59,697 nucleotides of DNA from a virus: positions 1-59,697 of IMG/VR virus record IMGVR_UViG_3300030233_000116, one strand, 5' to 3'. Of this stretch, positions 8,094 to 16,800 are shown one piece after another (position 1 is the stretch's first letter; every line of letters starts with the position of its first letter). A program made the position numbers and the translations under genes. The notes under the pieces are model-generated. The model saw only the letters and a program-made list of their open reading frames with translations. It was not told where the DNA came from and ran no database searches.

Positions 8094-9158
8094 CTACGAG
8101 ACGAGCGATTCGACTACCGCCAGGTAGTCTTCCTCAGTCTTGATGTCGGCGATCCGCTTTCCACCCAACTGTCCTGATTGCTGTTGGGTTGTGCGAGCTG
8201 CCCCGCTCGCGATTTGCGGTTTTGCAGGAGGACGTTTGGCGGCCGGCGTTGCGGGCTTCGTGGCTTTTGCGGCGGTCCTTGGGGCAATCCCCAATTCCCG
8301 TGCTGCCATTTGAGCCAACTTCAGCGGCTTTTCGGGCGAATAAAAAAGGTCATCGCCGTTCTCTTTTAGAGCGGCATCGATCTCGTGCATCTTTTGCACG
8401 AGGGGAGAATCTTTCTGCGTGACATCGGGATAAAGCTCGACGGTTCGAGCCTTCGCGGATTCGAATTCCTCAAGCCGAGCCTGTTGCGCTTCCGCCTCTT
8501 TTGAGGTGGTAGAAACCTTCAGCTCGGCAATGTGCTCCCGGAGGTCTTCGATCTTGTCGTCGAGTTCAGCCACTTTCTCGAAGTCCATTTCCTTCGAGAG
8601 CGCTTCACGCCGCTCTTCGCGCATCTGCTTGAGCAGAGCCGTTGCATCTTCGACCGTGGAGGGCAATCCGTTTGCGGATCCTTCCTCCTCCGAGGTTTCC
8701 TTCTCGGGATTCAGGATTTGCTCGGCCTGAGCCAGAGCCTCCTTGAGCGGCATCGGCTTGCCGGCCTTGACGGCCCGCTTGCGGATGTCGAACGCGAGTT
8801 CTTCGACCTCGTTTTCCGGTCGGAAGCGATACTGCGGCGGTTTGGACTTGGGTTCATCCTCCTCGCCTTCGGCGGAATCATCGGCCTCGCCTGATTCTTC
8901 CTCCTCCTGCTCGGACTCTTCAGCCTGTTCTTCGGATTCCTCGGAAGCTTCCTCCGAGGCGTCGCCTTCGGATTCTTCTTCGGATTCGTCGCTCAGATCG
9001 GCTTCTGAGGTGTCTTCGTCCGCGATTTGCTGCAGCGCCTCGACTTCAGCCATGAAAGATTCAATGTCGCCATTGCCTCCATGCGTTTGTTCGTCAGCCG
9101 GATTGGGATCCGCTGCCGCCGTTTCCGAGGATTGGGCTTCTGCCTCAAGGTCACTCAT
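8094..9158 (-). CDS. capsid scaffolding protein (acidic)
   Basis: 354 residues from ATG 9158; another ATG at 9170 would add four residues. Residues about 45-115 are almost entirely E, S, D and A. Helical coiled-coil segments follow (ALLKQMREERREALSKEMDF), then a basic Pro/Ala-rich linker (KATKPATPAAKRPPAKPQ). Length, acidity, coiled coils and position between portal and capsid genes fit a scaffolding protein that directs prohead assembly. No protease gene is evident beside it. Confidence 0.8.
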   Translation of the reverse strand: MSDLEAEAQSSETAAADPNPADEQTHGGNGDIESFMAEVEALQQIADEDTSEADLSDESEEESEGDASEEASEESEEQAEESEQEEEESGEADDSAEGEEDEPKSKPPQYRFRPENEVEELAFDIRKRAVKAGKPMPLKEALAQAEQILNPEKETSEEEGSANGLPSTVEDATALLKQMREERREALSKEMDFEKVAELDDKIEDLREHIAELKVSTTSKEAEAQQARLEEFESAKARTVELYPDVTQKDSPLVQKMHEIDAALKENGDDLFYSPEKPLKLAQMAARELGIAPRTAAKATKPATPAAKRPPAKPQIASGAARTTQQQSGQLGGKRIADIKTEEDYLAVVESLVS

Positions 9159-9188
9159 TGATAGCATCAATGCGTTCTCGTTGCGTGG

Positions 9189-9216
9189 TTGTCAACCCTG
9201 AAAGCCGTGGTATCAT
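9189..9216 (+). promoter_or_regulatory. sigma70-type promoter for rightward cassette, leaderless
   Basis: TTGTCA (9189-9194), a 16-bp spacer and TATCAT (9211-9216) form a good promoter. The -10 box ends 7 bases before the ATG at 9224, so transcription would begin at or next to the start codon, and no Shine-Dalgarno lies before it. The -35 region overlaps, in near-palindrome, a TTGACA on the opposite strand (9195-9190) that points at the scaffold gene, whose -10 would be weak. Confidence 0.65.
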
Positions 9217-9223
9217 CGCCGGC

Positions 9224-9904
9224 ATGAGCGGATTGATCCCAGGCGCGGACTTCGATAATCCCTTCCCACCACCCGAAGACCTGACCACCACCCAGGACGC
9301 CATCCGCCGCTCTTCAGCCGATGCCGGCCATCTGGCGAAGCGGTTGCGGGATATGCTCGCCTCATACTCCGAGGAGCAGGTCGTGATCGGGGGAAAGACT
9401 TACACAATCCTCGCTCAGGACGACGGGGGCGCACTGCAATACGATCACCCCTGGCAGGTGCAAATCGTGCCGGTCACCACCGGAGGGTCGACCAAATATG
9501 AAATCCGGGTCAATCCAGATAGTCGATTGTATAAATGGGACGGCACCGAATACACGGTCACAATCAACGATCCAGTAAAGGACGACGCCGAGGATGGGGA
9601 CATTGTGTTCATTAAAGGTCTGTTTGAGGATGGCGTTCTGGATACGTTTAGCGTTTCCGCTGATCCTGACGAACTGGATCTTTCGCAAGCGTTTTGGGCT
9701 GAGAATTCTCGAGCCGAGAAAGAAGGTGCTACTGGTAGTGGGGAGGGGTATGAGCCCGGAGATCAAACGCTATTTCGATTCCCGCTGGCGCGCATCACTG
9801 GATCTTCTGGCGATTTCACCATCGAACATTTTGTCCAAAATGATCTAATGATGCAGGTTTTTCTGTATCAAGGGTTTCCCCTCCAATTTCCAGGCACGTT
9901 CTAA
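9224..9904 (+). CDS. rightward accessory protein, moron candidate
   Basis: 226 residues from ATG 9224; an upstream in-frame ATG at 9158 lies before the promoter and is unlikely. Starts MSGLIPGADFDNPFPPPEDL, then a helical segment and a beta-rich domain (YTILAQDDGGALQYDHPWQV, YEIRVNPDSRLYKWDGTEYT). It resembles small virion or adhesin domains but I recognise no family. It is transcribed against the late operon, has its own promoter, and is more A/T-rich than its neighbours, all signs of late acquisition. Confidence 0.75.
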   Translation: MSGLIPGADFDNPFPPPEDLTTTQDAIRRSSADAGHLAKRLRDMLASYSEEQVVIGGKTYTILAQDDGGALQYDHPWQVQIVPVTTGGSTKYEIRVNPDSRLYKWDGTEYTVTINDPVKDDAEDGDIVFIKGLFEDGVLDTFSVSADPDELDLSQAFWAENSRAEKEGATGSGEGYEPGDQTLFRFPLARITGSSGDFTIEHFVQNDLMMQVFLYQGFPLQFPGTF

Positions 9905-11116
9905 ATGAAGTCCAGTCATCGCGCGATTCAAAAAGCCAATCTAGGTGGTGCCCGAATCTTCCTTGAAGAGGATGATATTTTTTACCGCACCACGACAGGT
10001 CAGCACATCACCGTCGGTCCGGCCTCTTACGATCAAGACCCGGAAGACACAGTGCACGATCCTTATGATGAGGATGAGGACAGAACCTTTGATGACGCAA
10101 CCGACCCTCATGCGTTTGTTCCGGTCAGCACAATATTTTATTGGCTTTATCGAGCTAAAGAAATCCGGCTTCGGATCCGCAAAGAGTTTTCCGAAGAGAC
10201 AGATTCGGCAGAGCTTATTGTGGACGAAGAGGCTGAAGGAAATCCATTTAGCTGGGGCAGCATCAACGATCCCACCCTCGCCCCTCTTGCTGACGTCAAT
10301 GAAGGCCAAGAATCAATCGATAGCGATTGGGTGACTTTGAAGCGCGTTTACACCAACGATGGAACTGCAGATGATTATCCAGACTTGGCATTAAACGGAA
10401 GAAGAAACATGGTCTGGAAAGTGCCGGAATCCGCCTTTCAACATGGCGCCGGTTCATTTATGGTTCATCCGCAACCCGATTGGGATTCCAGCAACGCTGT
10501 TGACGATCCCGATAATTGGAAAAGAGAACTCATCGTTTCTATTAGCACAAGCGGGTCTCTTGTATTTCGCATTTACAACACAAATTACAAAGAAAAAGAC
10601 TCTAATGAGGAAGTGAAGATTGCGGAGTTTGATGATGTTGGGATGAAGCCGCTGGGAACCTTTGCAATCGATTCCTCGGATCTTGACTCTCCCCCTTCTT
10701 TGAATCGCAGGGTTTTGTTTGTCCCAAACAAAGCGGAATACGACGAAGAGGATGCAGCGGTCAGCGATTTGACCGATTTTTGGGGGGCGCAGGTGACGAG
10801 CAGGCCGTCTGGATACACTTACGCAACGGACGAAGCCATCGAGGGGTGGCACACAGCCTCATTTAATAAAAGTTTTTCAAAAGAATACTACCCAAAATTT
10901 GAATGGAATGCCGGGTATTATTGCGCCGGGTTTGCAACCACTGATTTTAACTGCACTGTGAGCGGGCCTGTTGATGGCATTACATCCACGGACACGCTGC
11001 CGTTTGATGGCGGGTTTTTATATAATTACGAACTTGCCGAGGCTTCAGTAAAATCATACTTCAAAGCAACTCGCACTTACACCCAAATCGATATTGAGGT
11101 GCTTGAAGAATTCTAA
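9905..11116 (+). CDS. second protein of rightward accessory cassette
   Basis: 403 residues. Its ATG directly follows the stop of the preceding gene (TAAATG), so the two are co-transcribed. Acidic, beta-rich, with many aromatic residues (FQHGAGSFMVHPQPDWDSSN; FNKSFSKEYYPKFEWNAGYY), like a secreted or virion-surface domain, but with no signal peptide and no recognised family. Distinctly A/T-rich. Its stop overlaps the stop of the convergent gene at 11113, so the cassette is tightly packed. Confidence 0.75.
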   Translation: MKSSHRAIQKANLGGARIFLEEDDIFYRTTTGQHITVGPASYDQDPEDTVHDPYDEDEDRTFDDATDPHAFVPVSTIFYWLYRAKEIRLRIRKEFSEETDSAELIVDEEAEGNPFSWGSINDPTLAPLADVNEGQESIDSDWVTLKRVYTNDGTADDYPDLALNGRRNMVWKVPESAFQHGAGSFMVHPQPDWDSSNAVDDPDNWKRELIVSISTSGSLVFRIYNTNYKEKDSNEEVKIAEFDDVGMKPLGTFAIDSSDLDSPPSLNRRVLFVPNKAEYDEEDAAVSDLTDFWGAQVTSRPSGYTYATDEAIEGWHTASFNKSFSKEYYPKFEWNAGYYCAGFATTDFNCTVSGPVDGITSTDTLPFDGGFLYNYELAEASVKSYFKATRTYTQIDIEVLEEF

Positions 11117-11382
11117 TCCCGGCTCGCCAAAATCCCTTCCAATTCCTGAAGTTTGGTCGGCTTCCCACAATCAATGGCAAACTTCAGCGCTTCGCGCCGA
11201 CAGAGTAACCGCTGATATTCATCGAAAGTAGAAACCCCGCGCAAAATCTCCTCGGCGATCCTGGCTCGCTCTTTCTCCAGTATGTCGAGGTAGCGGCTAA
11301 ACGCCTCGCGCGATTCACCCTGCAGTTCGCGAAGTCCCTTTATGTCTGCGAGAATTTGATCGATGGGAGTGTTTGTCGACAT
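11113..11382 (-). CDS. small helical late protein
   Basis: 89 residues from ATG 11382 (STNTPIDQILADIKGLRELQ). Almost wholly helical and charged, likely a coiled coil (YLDILEKERARIAEEILRGV). It overlaps the preceding small gene by 68 bp in another frame. Lies between portal and scaffold, where small head-assembly helpers occur. Function unknown. Confidence 0.65.
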   Translation of the reverse strand: MSTNTPIDQILADIKGLRELQGESREAFSRYLDILEKERARIAEEILRGVSTFDEYQRLLCRREALKFAIDCGKPTKLQELEGILASRD

Positions 11383-11557
11383 AAGCTTGGAGCGATTCGC
11401 GCGCCTGTTCCGCGAGTTCGAGACTGTCAAAAGTAAATCGGCGGATGGGTAGCGGCTCCCCGCGTTCCAACCGGAAGCCGGCAGGGTTGAAGGATTCATC
11501 CGGAATCCCCTCCTCGCCGACATAAAGCACCCACTGCGGGCGAACGATTATCTTCAT
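11315..11557 (-). CDS. small late protein after portal
   Basis: 80 residues. The ATG at 11557 overlaps the portal stop as ATGA and is preceded by GGAGGTG at good spacing, so expression is well supported. Sequence IIVRPQWVLYVGEEGIPDES then FTFDSLELAEQARESLQAYV. The last 20 residues overlap the start of the next gene. No family recognised. Confidence 0.7.
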   Translation of the reverse strand: MKIIVRPQWVLYVGEEGIPDESFNPAGFRLERGEPLPIRRFTFDSLELAEQARESLQAYVDKHSHRSNSRRHKGTSRTAG

Positions 11558-13800
11558 AACAACACCTCCGATTTACCTGGGGCCAATGGCGCTGCAGCAT
11601 CGGCGGGAGGGGCGCCGCTCGCCCCGGCAGGAGGTGCCTGGATGGGCATCGGCACGACCAATTCATCTGGATTCGGAATGTGCATCGCTTTCAGCTGATT
11701 GCGGTAGAGAGGAGCAACCACTTCCTGAATCTGCGGTAGCAGAGAGTAAAACCGCTCGACCAGATCGACCGCCGCGCTGTTCGACTGAAGCAGTTGCTCA
11801 TTTCGAAAGCGGGTCATGAGCAGTTCGATGTCGAACTCCATGTCAGACACGGAATTCGCATCGATCTCCATCAGGATTTGATTATCCCCTTCGAAAATGG
11901 AGAAGGTCTCGCGCTCCTGAATATTTGCCAACAAGACCATGAGCGCCCGTTTCGCCGCCGATCCAAGCCCGCGCTTCAGATCCGTCAGAAAGAGGGAAAA
12001 CATCTCCTGGCCACTGTTCTCCATGTTGCGGATGCCGGTGGCCAATTCCGACGAATCCAGGCCAGCCGTTTGCGCATCGTTGGTATTTGCGACACCCGAT
12101 TCGTTCATCAAGACCTGCATGAAGAACTCCATCATCTCGCGCACCATCTTGTATTCGACGCTGTAGAGTTCTTTCGTCTGAATGAAATCCTCGATCGTTT
12201 TGCCGGAAACCAACGTGAACGTGCCGCCGGCATTCATCTTCAGGTCACGCATGCGCTCGCCCTCGACCACGGCATCCCATTGCACGGTGGTGACCCGGCC
12301 TGACTCGCCCATCGATCGGTTCCACCGATTTATCATCAAATCGATGATGTCCTGCAGGGTCTCATACATCTCCATGGCGCCCAGACCGTGCCAACGTTTT
12401 TCGACCTTATTGACCCGCACGACGTCGAAAGGCCGTTGCCCGTCGGGCGTCATATTGGCCGCGAAATCGTAGTAAATCGGCAGCCCGGATTTCCGGTCCA
12501 TCACCAACATGATGTTTTCGAGGATTCCATCGCCGTTGGCATCGTATCGCAGCCAGAATTCCGCGATCTCTGCCATCGTGCCGGGCGCGGTGATCTGCGA
12601 GTTCTGCGCTCCTTCGCCTTCGTCCAGCTCGACGCGCGGCTCATGTTGCGCGGTGCTGTATTCATCACCTTGTTCGGACAACGTTCGAAGCAATCGGATG
12701 GCTGCCGCTGTTTGTTCGATGTCTTCTTCGCCGGTCTGCGGATCCTCGCCCATCAAGCCCTGGCGCCGATATTGGTCGACCAGTTGAGCCACCGGCATAT
12801 CCATCAGATGCACGATGCAATCCGCGGATTGGACGTCCTCGGCATTCAGCGGGCAGAGAAAATCGCGATAATAGACGAGAGATTCCTCCGGTCCTTGATA
12901 TTGGACGATGCGCCGCTTCACAATATCGCTCGCCCATTGGCCCGCGTATTCCACCTCATCACGCATGACGACCAATCCGTCTTCCAACGTTTCGGCCAGG
13001 ACGGTCTTGTGATCTTTCTTCAAATGCACGAAAGGCTCATCGTCGGACCCCACGCTTTCCACCCACCGATCGGACTGCAGGATGTAATCGCCCGATGAAT
13101 CAAGGATGGGGTTTCCTTCGCCGTCCTGCAGGAAAGTCGCCATCTCCGAATAGATGTCGTCGCGCGTCACGTAGACCGTTTTGATGATGCCTTCCCCGCG
13201 GACGAACGCAGAGACCACGGCGGATTCTTTCACGCTCAGCACGTCAGCCTCGAGGAACTTCACTTTGGCGTATTTCTCGACCTTGTCGGCTGTCTCACGG
13301 TCGCCTTCGCCGACAGGGAAGGCCGCCATCCAGGGATCCGTGCCGAAAAAGTAGTTGATGGCCCTGGCAATCATCTGTCGCACCACGCGCCGCACGATCG
13401 GCACGACCAGATTCGAAACTTGGAAGATGCCGCCCTTGATCCATTTCCGCCACTCGACCTTGTTGTGATAGACCATCTCGTAGAGATAGCGTTTGCCGAA
13501 GAACGTGCGCTCCGGATTGTCGCCGATGTCGCCGCTATGCTCGGCTTGCTGATACCAGTCGCCGGAGGTGACGGTGCGCCCGAGTTCATCCTCGAGATTC
13601 TGCAGCCGCTTCTTCGCGTGCTCAAGCAACCGGTTTTCCTGATCTCGCGTGAGTTGGTAGGCGGATTTGAAGGGGACCAACGGGGCATCCACATCGGAAT
13701 CGGTGGTGGCCGCATCCTCCATGGCATCGAGGAAGCCCTCGGGATTTGGTAGACGGCCGGCAGCGGCCTCGATGGATTCCTGCAGTGTGTCGTCTTGCAT
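11554..13800 (-). CDS. portal protein
   Basis: 748 residues from ATG 13800. A TTG at 13830 overlapping the previous stop could add ten residues; neither start has a clear ribosome site. Long podoviral-type portal: an N-terminal helical domain (WRKWIKGGIFQVSNLVVPIV), a long central region with the pattern RVNKVEKRWHGLGAMEMYET, DIIDLMINRWNRSMGESG, and a Pro/Ala-rich end. The portal forms the dodecameric DNA gate at one capsid vertex. Neighbours (giant ejection-type protein before, scaffold and capsid after) fit. Confidence 0.85.
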   Translation of the reverse strand: MQDDTLQESIEAAAGRLPNPEGFLDAMEDAATTDSDVDAPLVPFKSAYQLTRDQENRLLEHAKKRLQNLEDELGRTVTSGDWYQQAEHSGDIGDNPERTFFGKRYLYEMVYHNKVEWRKWIKGGIFQVSNLVVPIVRRVVRQMIARAINYFFGTDPWMAAFPVGEGDRETADKVEKYAKVKFLEADVLSVKESAVVSAFVRGEGIIKTVYVTRDDIYSEMATFLQDGEGNPILDSSGDYILQSDRWVESVGSDDEPFVHLKKDHKTVLAETLEDGLVVMRDEVEYAGQWASDIVKRRIVQYQGPEESLVYYRDFLCPLNAEDVQSADCIVHLMDMPVAQLVDQYRRQGLMGEDPQTGEEDIEQTAAAIRLLRTLSEQGDEYSTAQHEPRVELDEGEGAQNSQITAPGTMAEIAEFWLRYDANGDGILENIMLVMDRKSGLPIYYDFAANMTPDGQRPFDVVRVNKVEKRWHGLGAMEMYETLQDIIDLMINRWNRSMGESGRVTTVQWDAVVEGERMRDLKMNAGGTFTLVSGKTIEDFIQTKELYSVEYKMVREMMEFFMQVLMNESGVANTNDAQTAGLDSSELATGIRNMENSGQEMFSLFLTDLKRGLGSAAKRALMVLLANIQERETFSIFEGDNQILMEIDANSVSDMEFDIELLMTRFRNEQLLQSNSAAVDLVERFYSLLPQIQEVVAPLYRNQLKAMHIPNPDELVVPMPIQAPPAGASGAPPADAAAPLAPGKSEVLL

Positions 13801-13826
13801 GGTATGCGGATACGCTACGACAACTT

Positions 13827-16800
13827 TCAACGACGGCGAAGCAACATTTCACGCCGCGCCAATGCGCGACCCTGTTCAAATGCCTTCTTCACGCGCTCGA
13901 AGTCGTCTTCGGTTGGGTTGCGGGTGTTGAGAGAGTTCAGGACCGACCGGAGCCGGATCCCGGCATATTTGGCGGAAAGAGCGACCAATTCCTGGTATTC
14001 ATCGGCGTCGAGTTCGATCTGTTCGCCGTTGCGGCTGATCTTGTTGGATGGCCGGGGCGGAGCCCATGCCAGCGATGGGTTTTCGCGGTTCCAATTGCGC
14101 AACATAACGTCGACCTGTTCGCTTCCTTCCATTTCCCTGGTCCAGGGGATCAGGAGTCGGGAAGCCGCATTGCCATCCTTGCGCACCGGCTCGCCGGTCA
14201 CCTGATCGATGCGCGGGGCCGCAAACTGCGGGATCGGCAGCATGTCGTAATAGACCTGAGCGGTGCGATAATCGCGCTGGAATTCATCCATGTTCCGCAA
14301 GGGTTGCCGGATGATATTCGGCACCAGGCCGGAGAGGAAAGAGGAGCGGAAACGCGATGCCGCAAAGTCCGCGCGGTCCGGATCGCTGAAGTTCTGAATG
14401 GTCTCCATCAGCCCGCCAATGCCGGCCGTGAAGGTCTTATCCTGCGTCTGGCCGACCATGTAAGAGAAAAACTGACTGGTTTTCTCCTGCGAGCCGCCAC
14501 CGCTCTTCGTCATGCGTGCAGCGTCGACGACCGTGCCAAGGATGGTGGCGAACGGTTCCAACCGCCCGTAGGAAACCGTCACGCCGTTGCGCCCGCCGAT
14601 CCGGATCGAGTAGGGGCCGCCCGAGGTGCGCGCCTGCATGTCGGCAAGCGCTGAATTGCTCGGGCGACTGCCCGAAATCAGGATGAGCTTGTTATCATCA
14701 TCCTCATCACCCTCGGCCATCCCGAGCAACATCAAGGTGCCGACCCAGGCGATCGTCTGTTCCGCCATATCTCGCACAAGCTGCGGGTGCGAGGTGAGGA
14801 CCGGTTTGCCATCGCGGAATTTGAAGAACCCGGCCTGCAACAATCGATAGGTCATCGGGATGCTTCCCAGCGGAGTCTTCCGAATGCCGGTGGCGAAGAT
14901 ATTGTATGGGGTGCGCACGAACGGAATGATGAAGGAAAGGATCTTGGCTTTCCTCCTGAGATCCTGAGCGTTGCGAGCCAACTGCTCCATCACGTTTCCG
15001 CCTTCGTCGGCATTTTTCAGTGGCGTCTGGAATGTCATATCGACCGCTTTGTCGACCGCGTATTGCCACGACATCGAGCCCGGCGTGTTCACTTCGTCAG
15101 CGATGAACTCCTCGAGCTTCTTGCCTTCGAGCCCCTTCTGTTTCCCGATCCGGAATGCCATAGCGCCCGTCTCCATGCGTCCGATGGTGAATTTGAACAG
15201 GGAATCCATGAAGAGGAGGAGTCGGCCGGGGATGCGAACAATACGCCCGGTGCGCCCCTTGATGGCCGGCTGCACCCCGCCCGCCTTATCGAAATCTTCG
15301 AACAGCTCGACCTGGCCGCCGAGCACTTCGGACTCGAAGAAATCGGACTCGGCATCCCACGCCTTCACCGCCATCTTCCAACCCTTCGCGAGCCCCGGCC
15401 TCAGTCCGGCCAGCAGGTGCTTGAACTCCCCGAACTGCGCGCCCTTCTGGTCTTTCACCATCAAGTTCATAACGGCTTCCATGCCGCGCTGAACCGTCAT
15501 ATCCCAAGCGGTGTTCGCGAAGTTGCCGGCAATATTCACGATGTGGGTCTGCGGCCCCGAGAGAATCCCGTTGATCCAATACTCGATCGCCATGTCGAAC
15601 GGATTGCCGCTGGCAGCCTGCGCGGTCCGGGCGACCCGAACGACCTGTTGCGCGTCGTCGATCGGAAAGCGGACCATAATTTCGCGGTTCTCGTATTCAA
15701 GCGGGAGCTTCTGCTGAGGGCCGGCTTCGGGCGCCGCCGGAGCGTCAGACCGCGGCATGCGCGTCCGGTTGCGGGCGGCCTGATCTTCGTTGAGTTCGAG
15801 TCGAGTTTGATCCTCGGGATATGCGCCGGGTGTCGGACCGACTGGCGCATCACTGACCGGCGTTTGCGGGACTTGAAGCAATGGACGGCGCTTCGGGACG
15901 CGACGTCGGACGGTTTTCCGTTTGCCTTGCTCTGTCTTCGGGGCAATTCCCATGGCTTCGAGGACTTGCGCCATTGCCGCATCAACATCCGCGTCGGAAA
16001 CCTCCCGGTTGCCCAAGGCTGCCGCCCCCAGCGCAACGCCGGTCTGGTCGATGTATTTGGCAACCTCTCCTGGCGATACTCCGCGCTCAAGGAGCTTGCG
16101 CACGGTGTCGCGATAACGAGTGTTCACAGCATCGGCATATCGATCCCGGACCGCCTCCACCTCCTTCGCTGTGGCCCCCATTTCCTTGCCGATGACCTCG
16201 AATGATTTCGCCCCGCCCTGCAACGCCCGGACGATCTTCGAGTCCTGCGAGGTGAACCCGGACAGAATGTTCTTCACGATGGCGGAGCCCTTGAGGATCA
16301 GTTCGACCTCGCCGCCGAAGATCATATCGAAGGTGATGCCCATGGCGTTGAGCGCCTTCTCGATGGCTTTGATCCGGGCGCTTTCGGCATCGAGGAGCCG
16401 CTGTTTTTCCGCTTGATCGGCTTTCTCGATCTGTTTCCGGACTTTCGATGGCGGGGTGAAGATGGCTTTAGCCAGAAACTCCCGATGTCGTTCCGCCGGG
16501 GACATGAAGGGATCTTTCCTCGAGGCCAGTTGACGACCCGCTTCCGTGCCGGTCTGCCGGTAAGCCCACACGAGGCCGGTCAGGATTCGCCGGCGCTCCG
16601 GGGTGAGCGGTTTACTCATCTCCTCGGCGACTACCACTTGGACGGCCTTCGTCTCCTCCGGGTTGAGCGTGCCGCCAGCCATGCCGCGCTCAAGAGCCAT
16701 TTCGATGACGCCGCCGGGATTCTCAGCAGCCATGCGCCGACCGGCTTCATTCCAGTCGGCTTCTTTCTCGCGAACGAGCTTGCTGCCATAAACCTCATCG

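Noticed and set aside
6546-8177. Long open frame on the plus strand (543 codons) opposite the capsid gene
   Set aside because: It is a shadow of the N4-gp56 capsid gene on the other strand, has no ribosome site and a composition (H, R, V-rich) typical of antisense frames in GC-rich DNA. Similar long plus-strand frames opposite the giant gene were rejected for the same reason.
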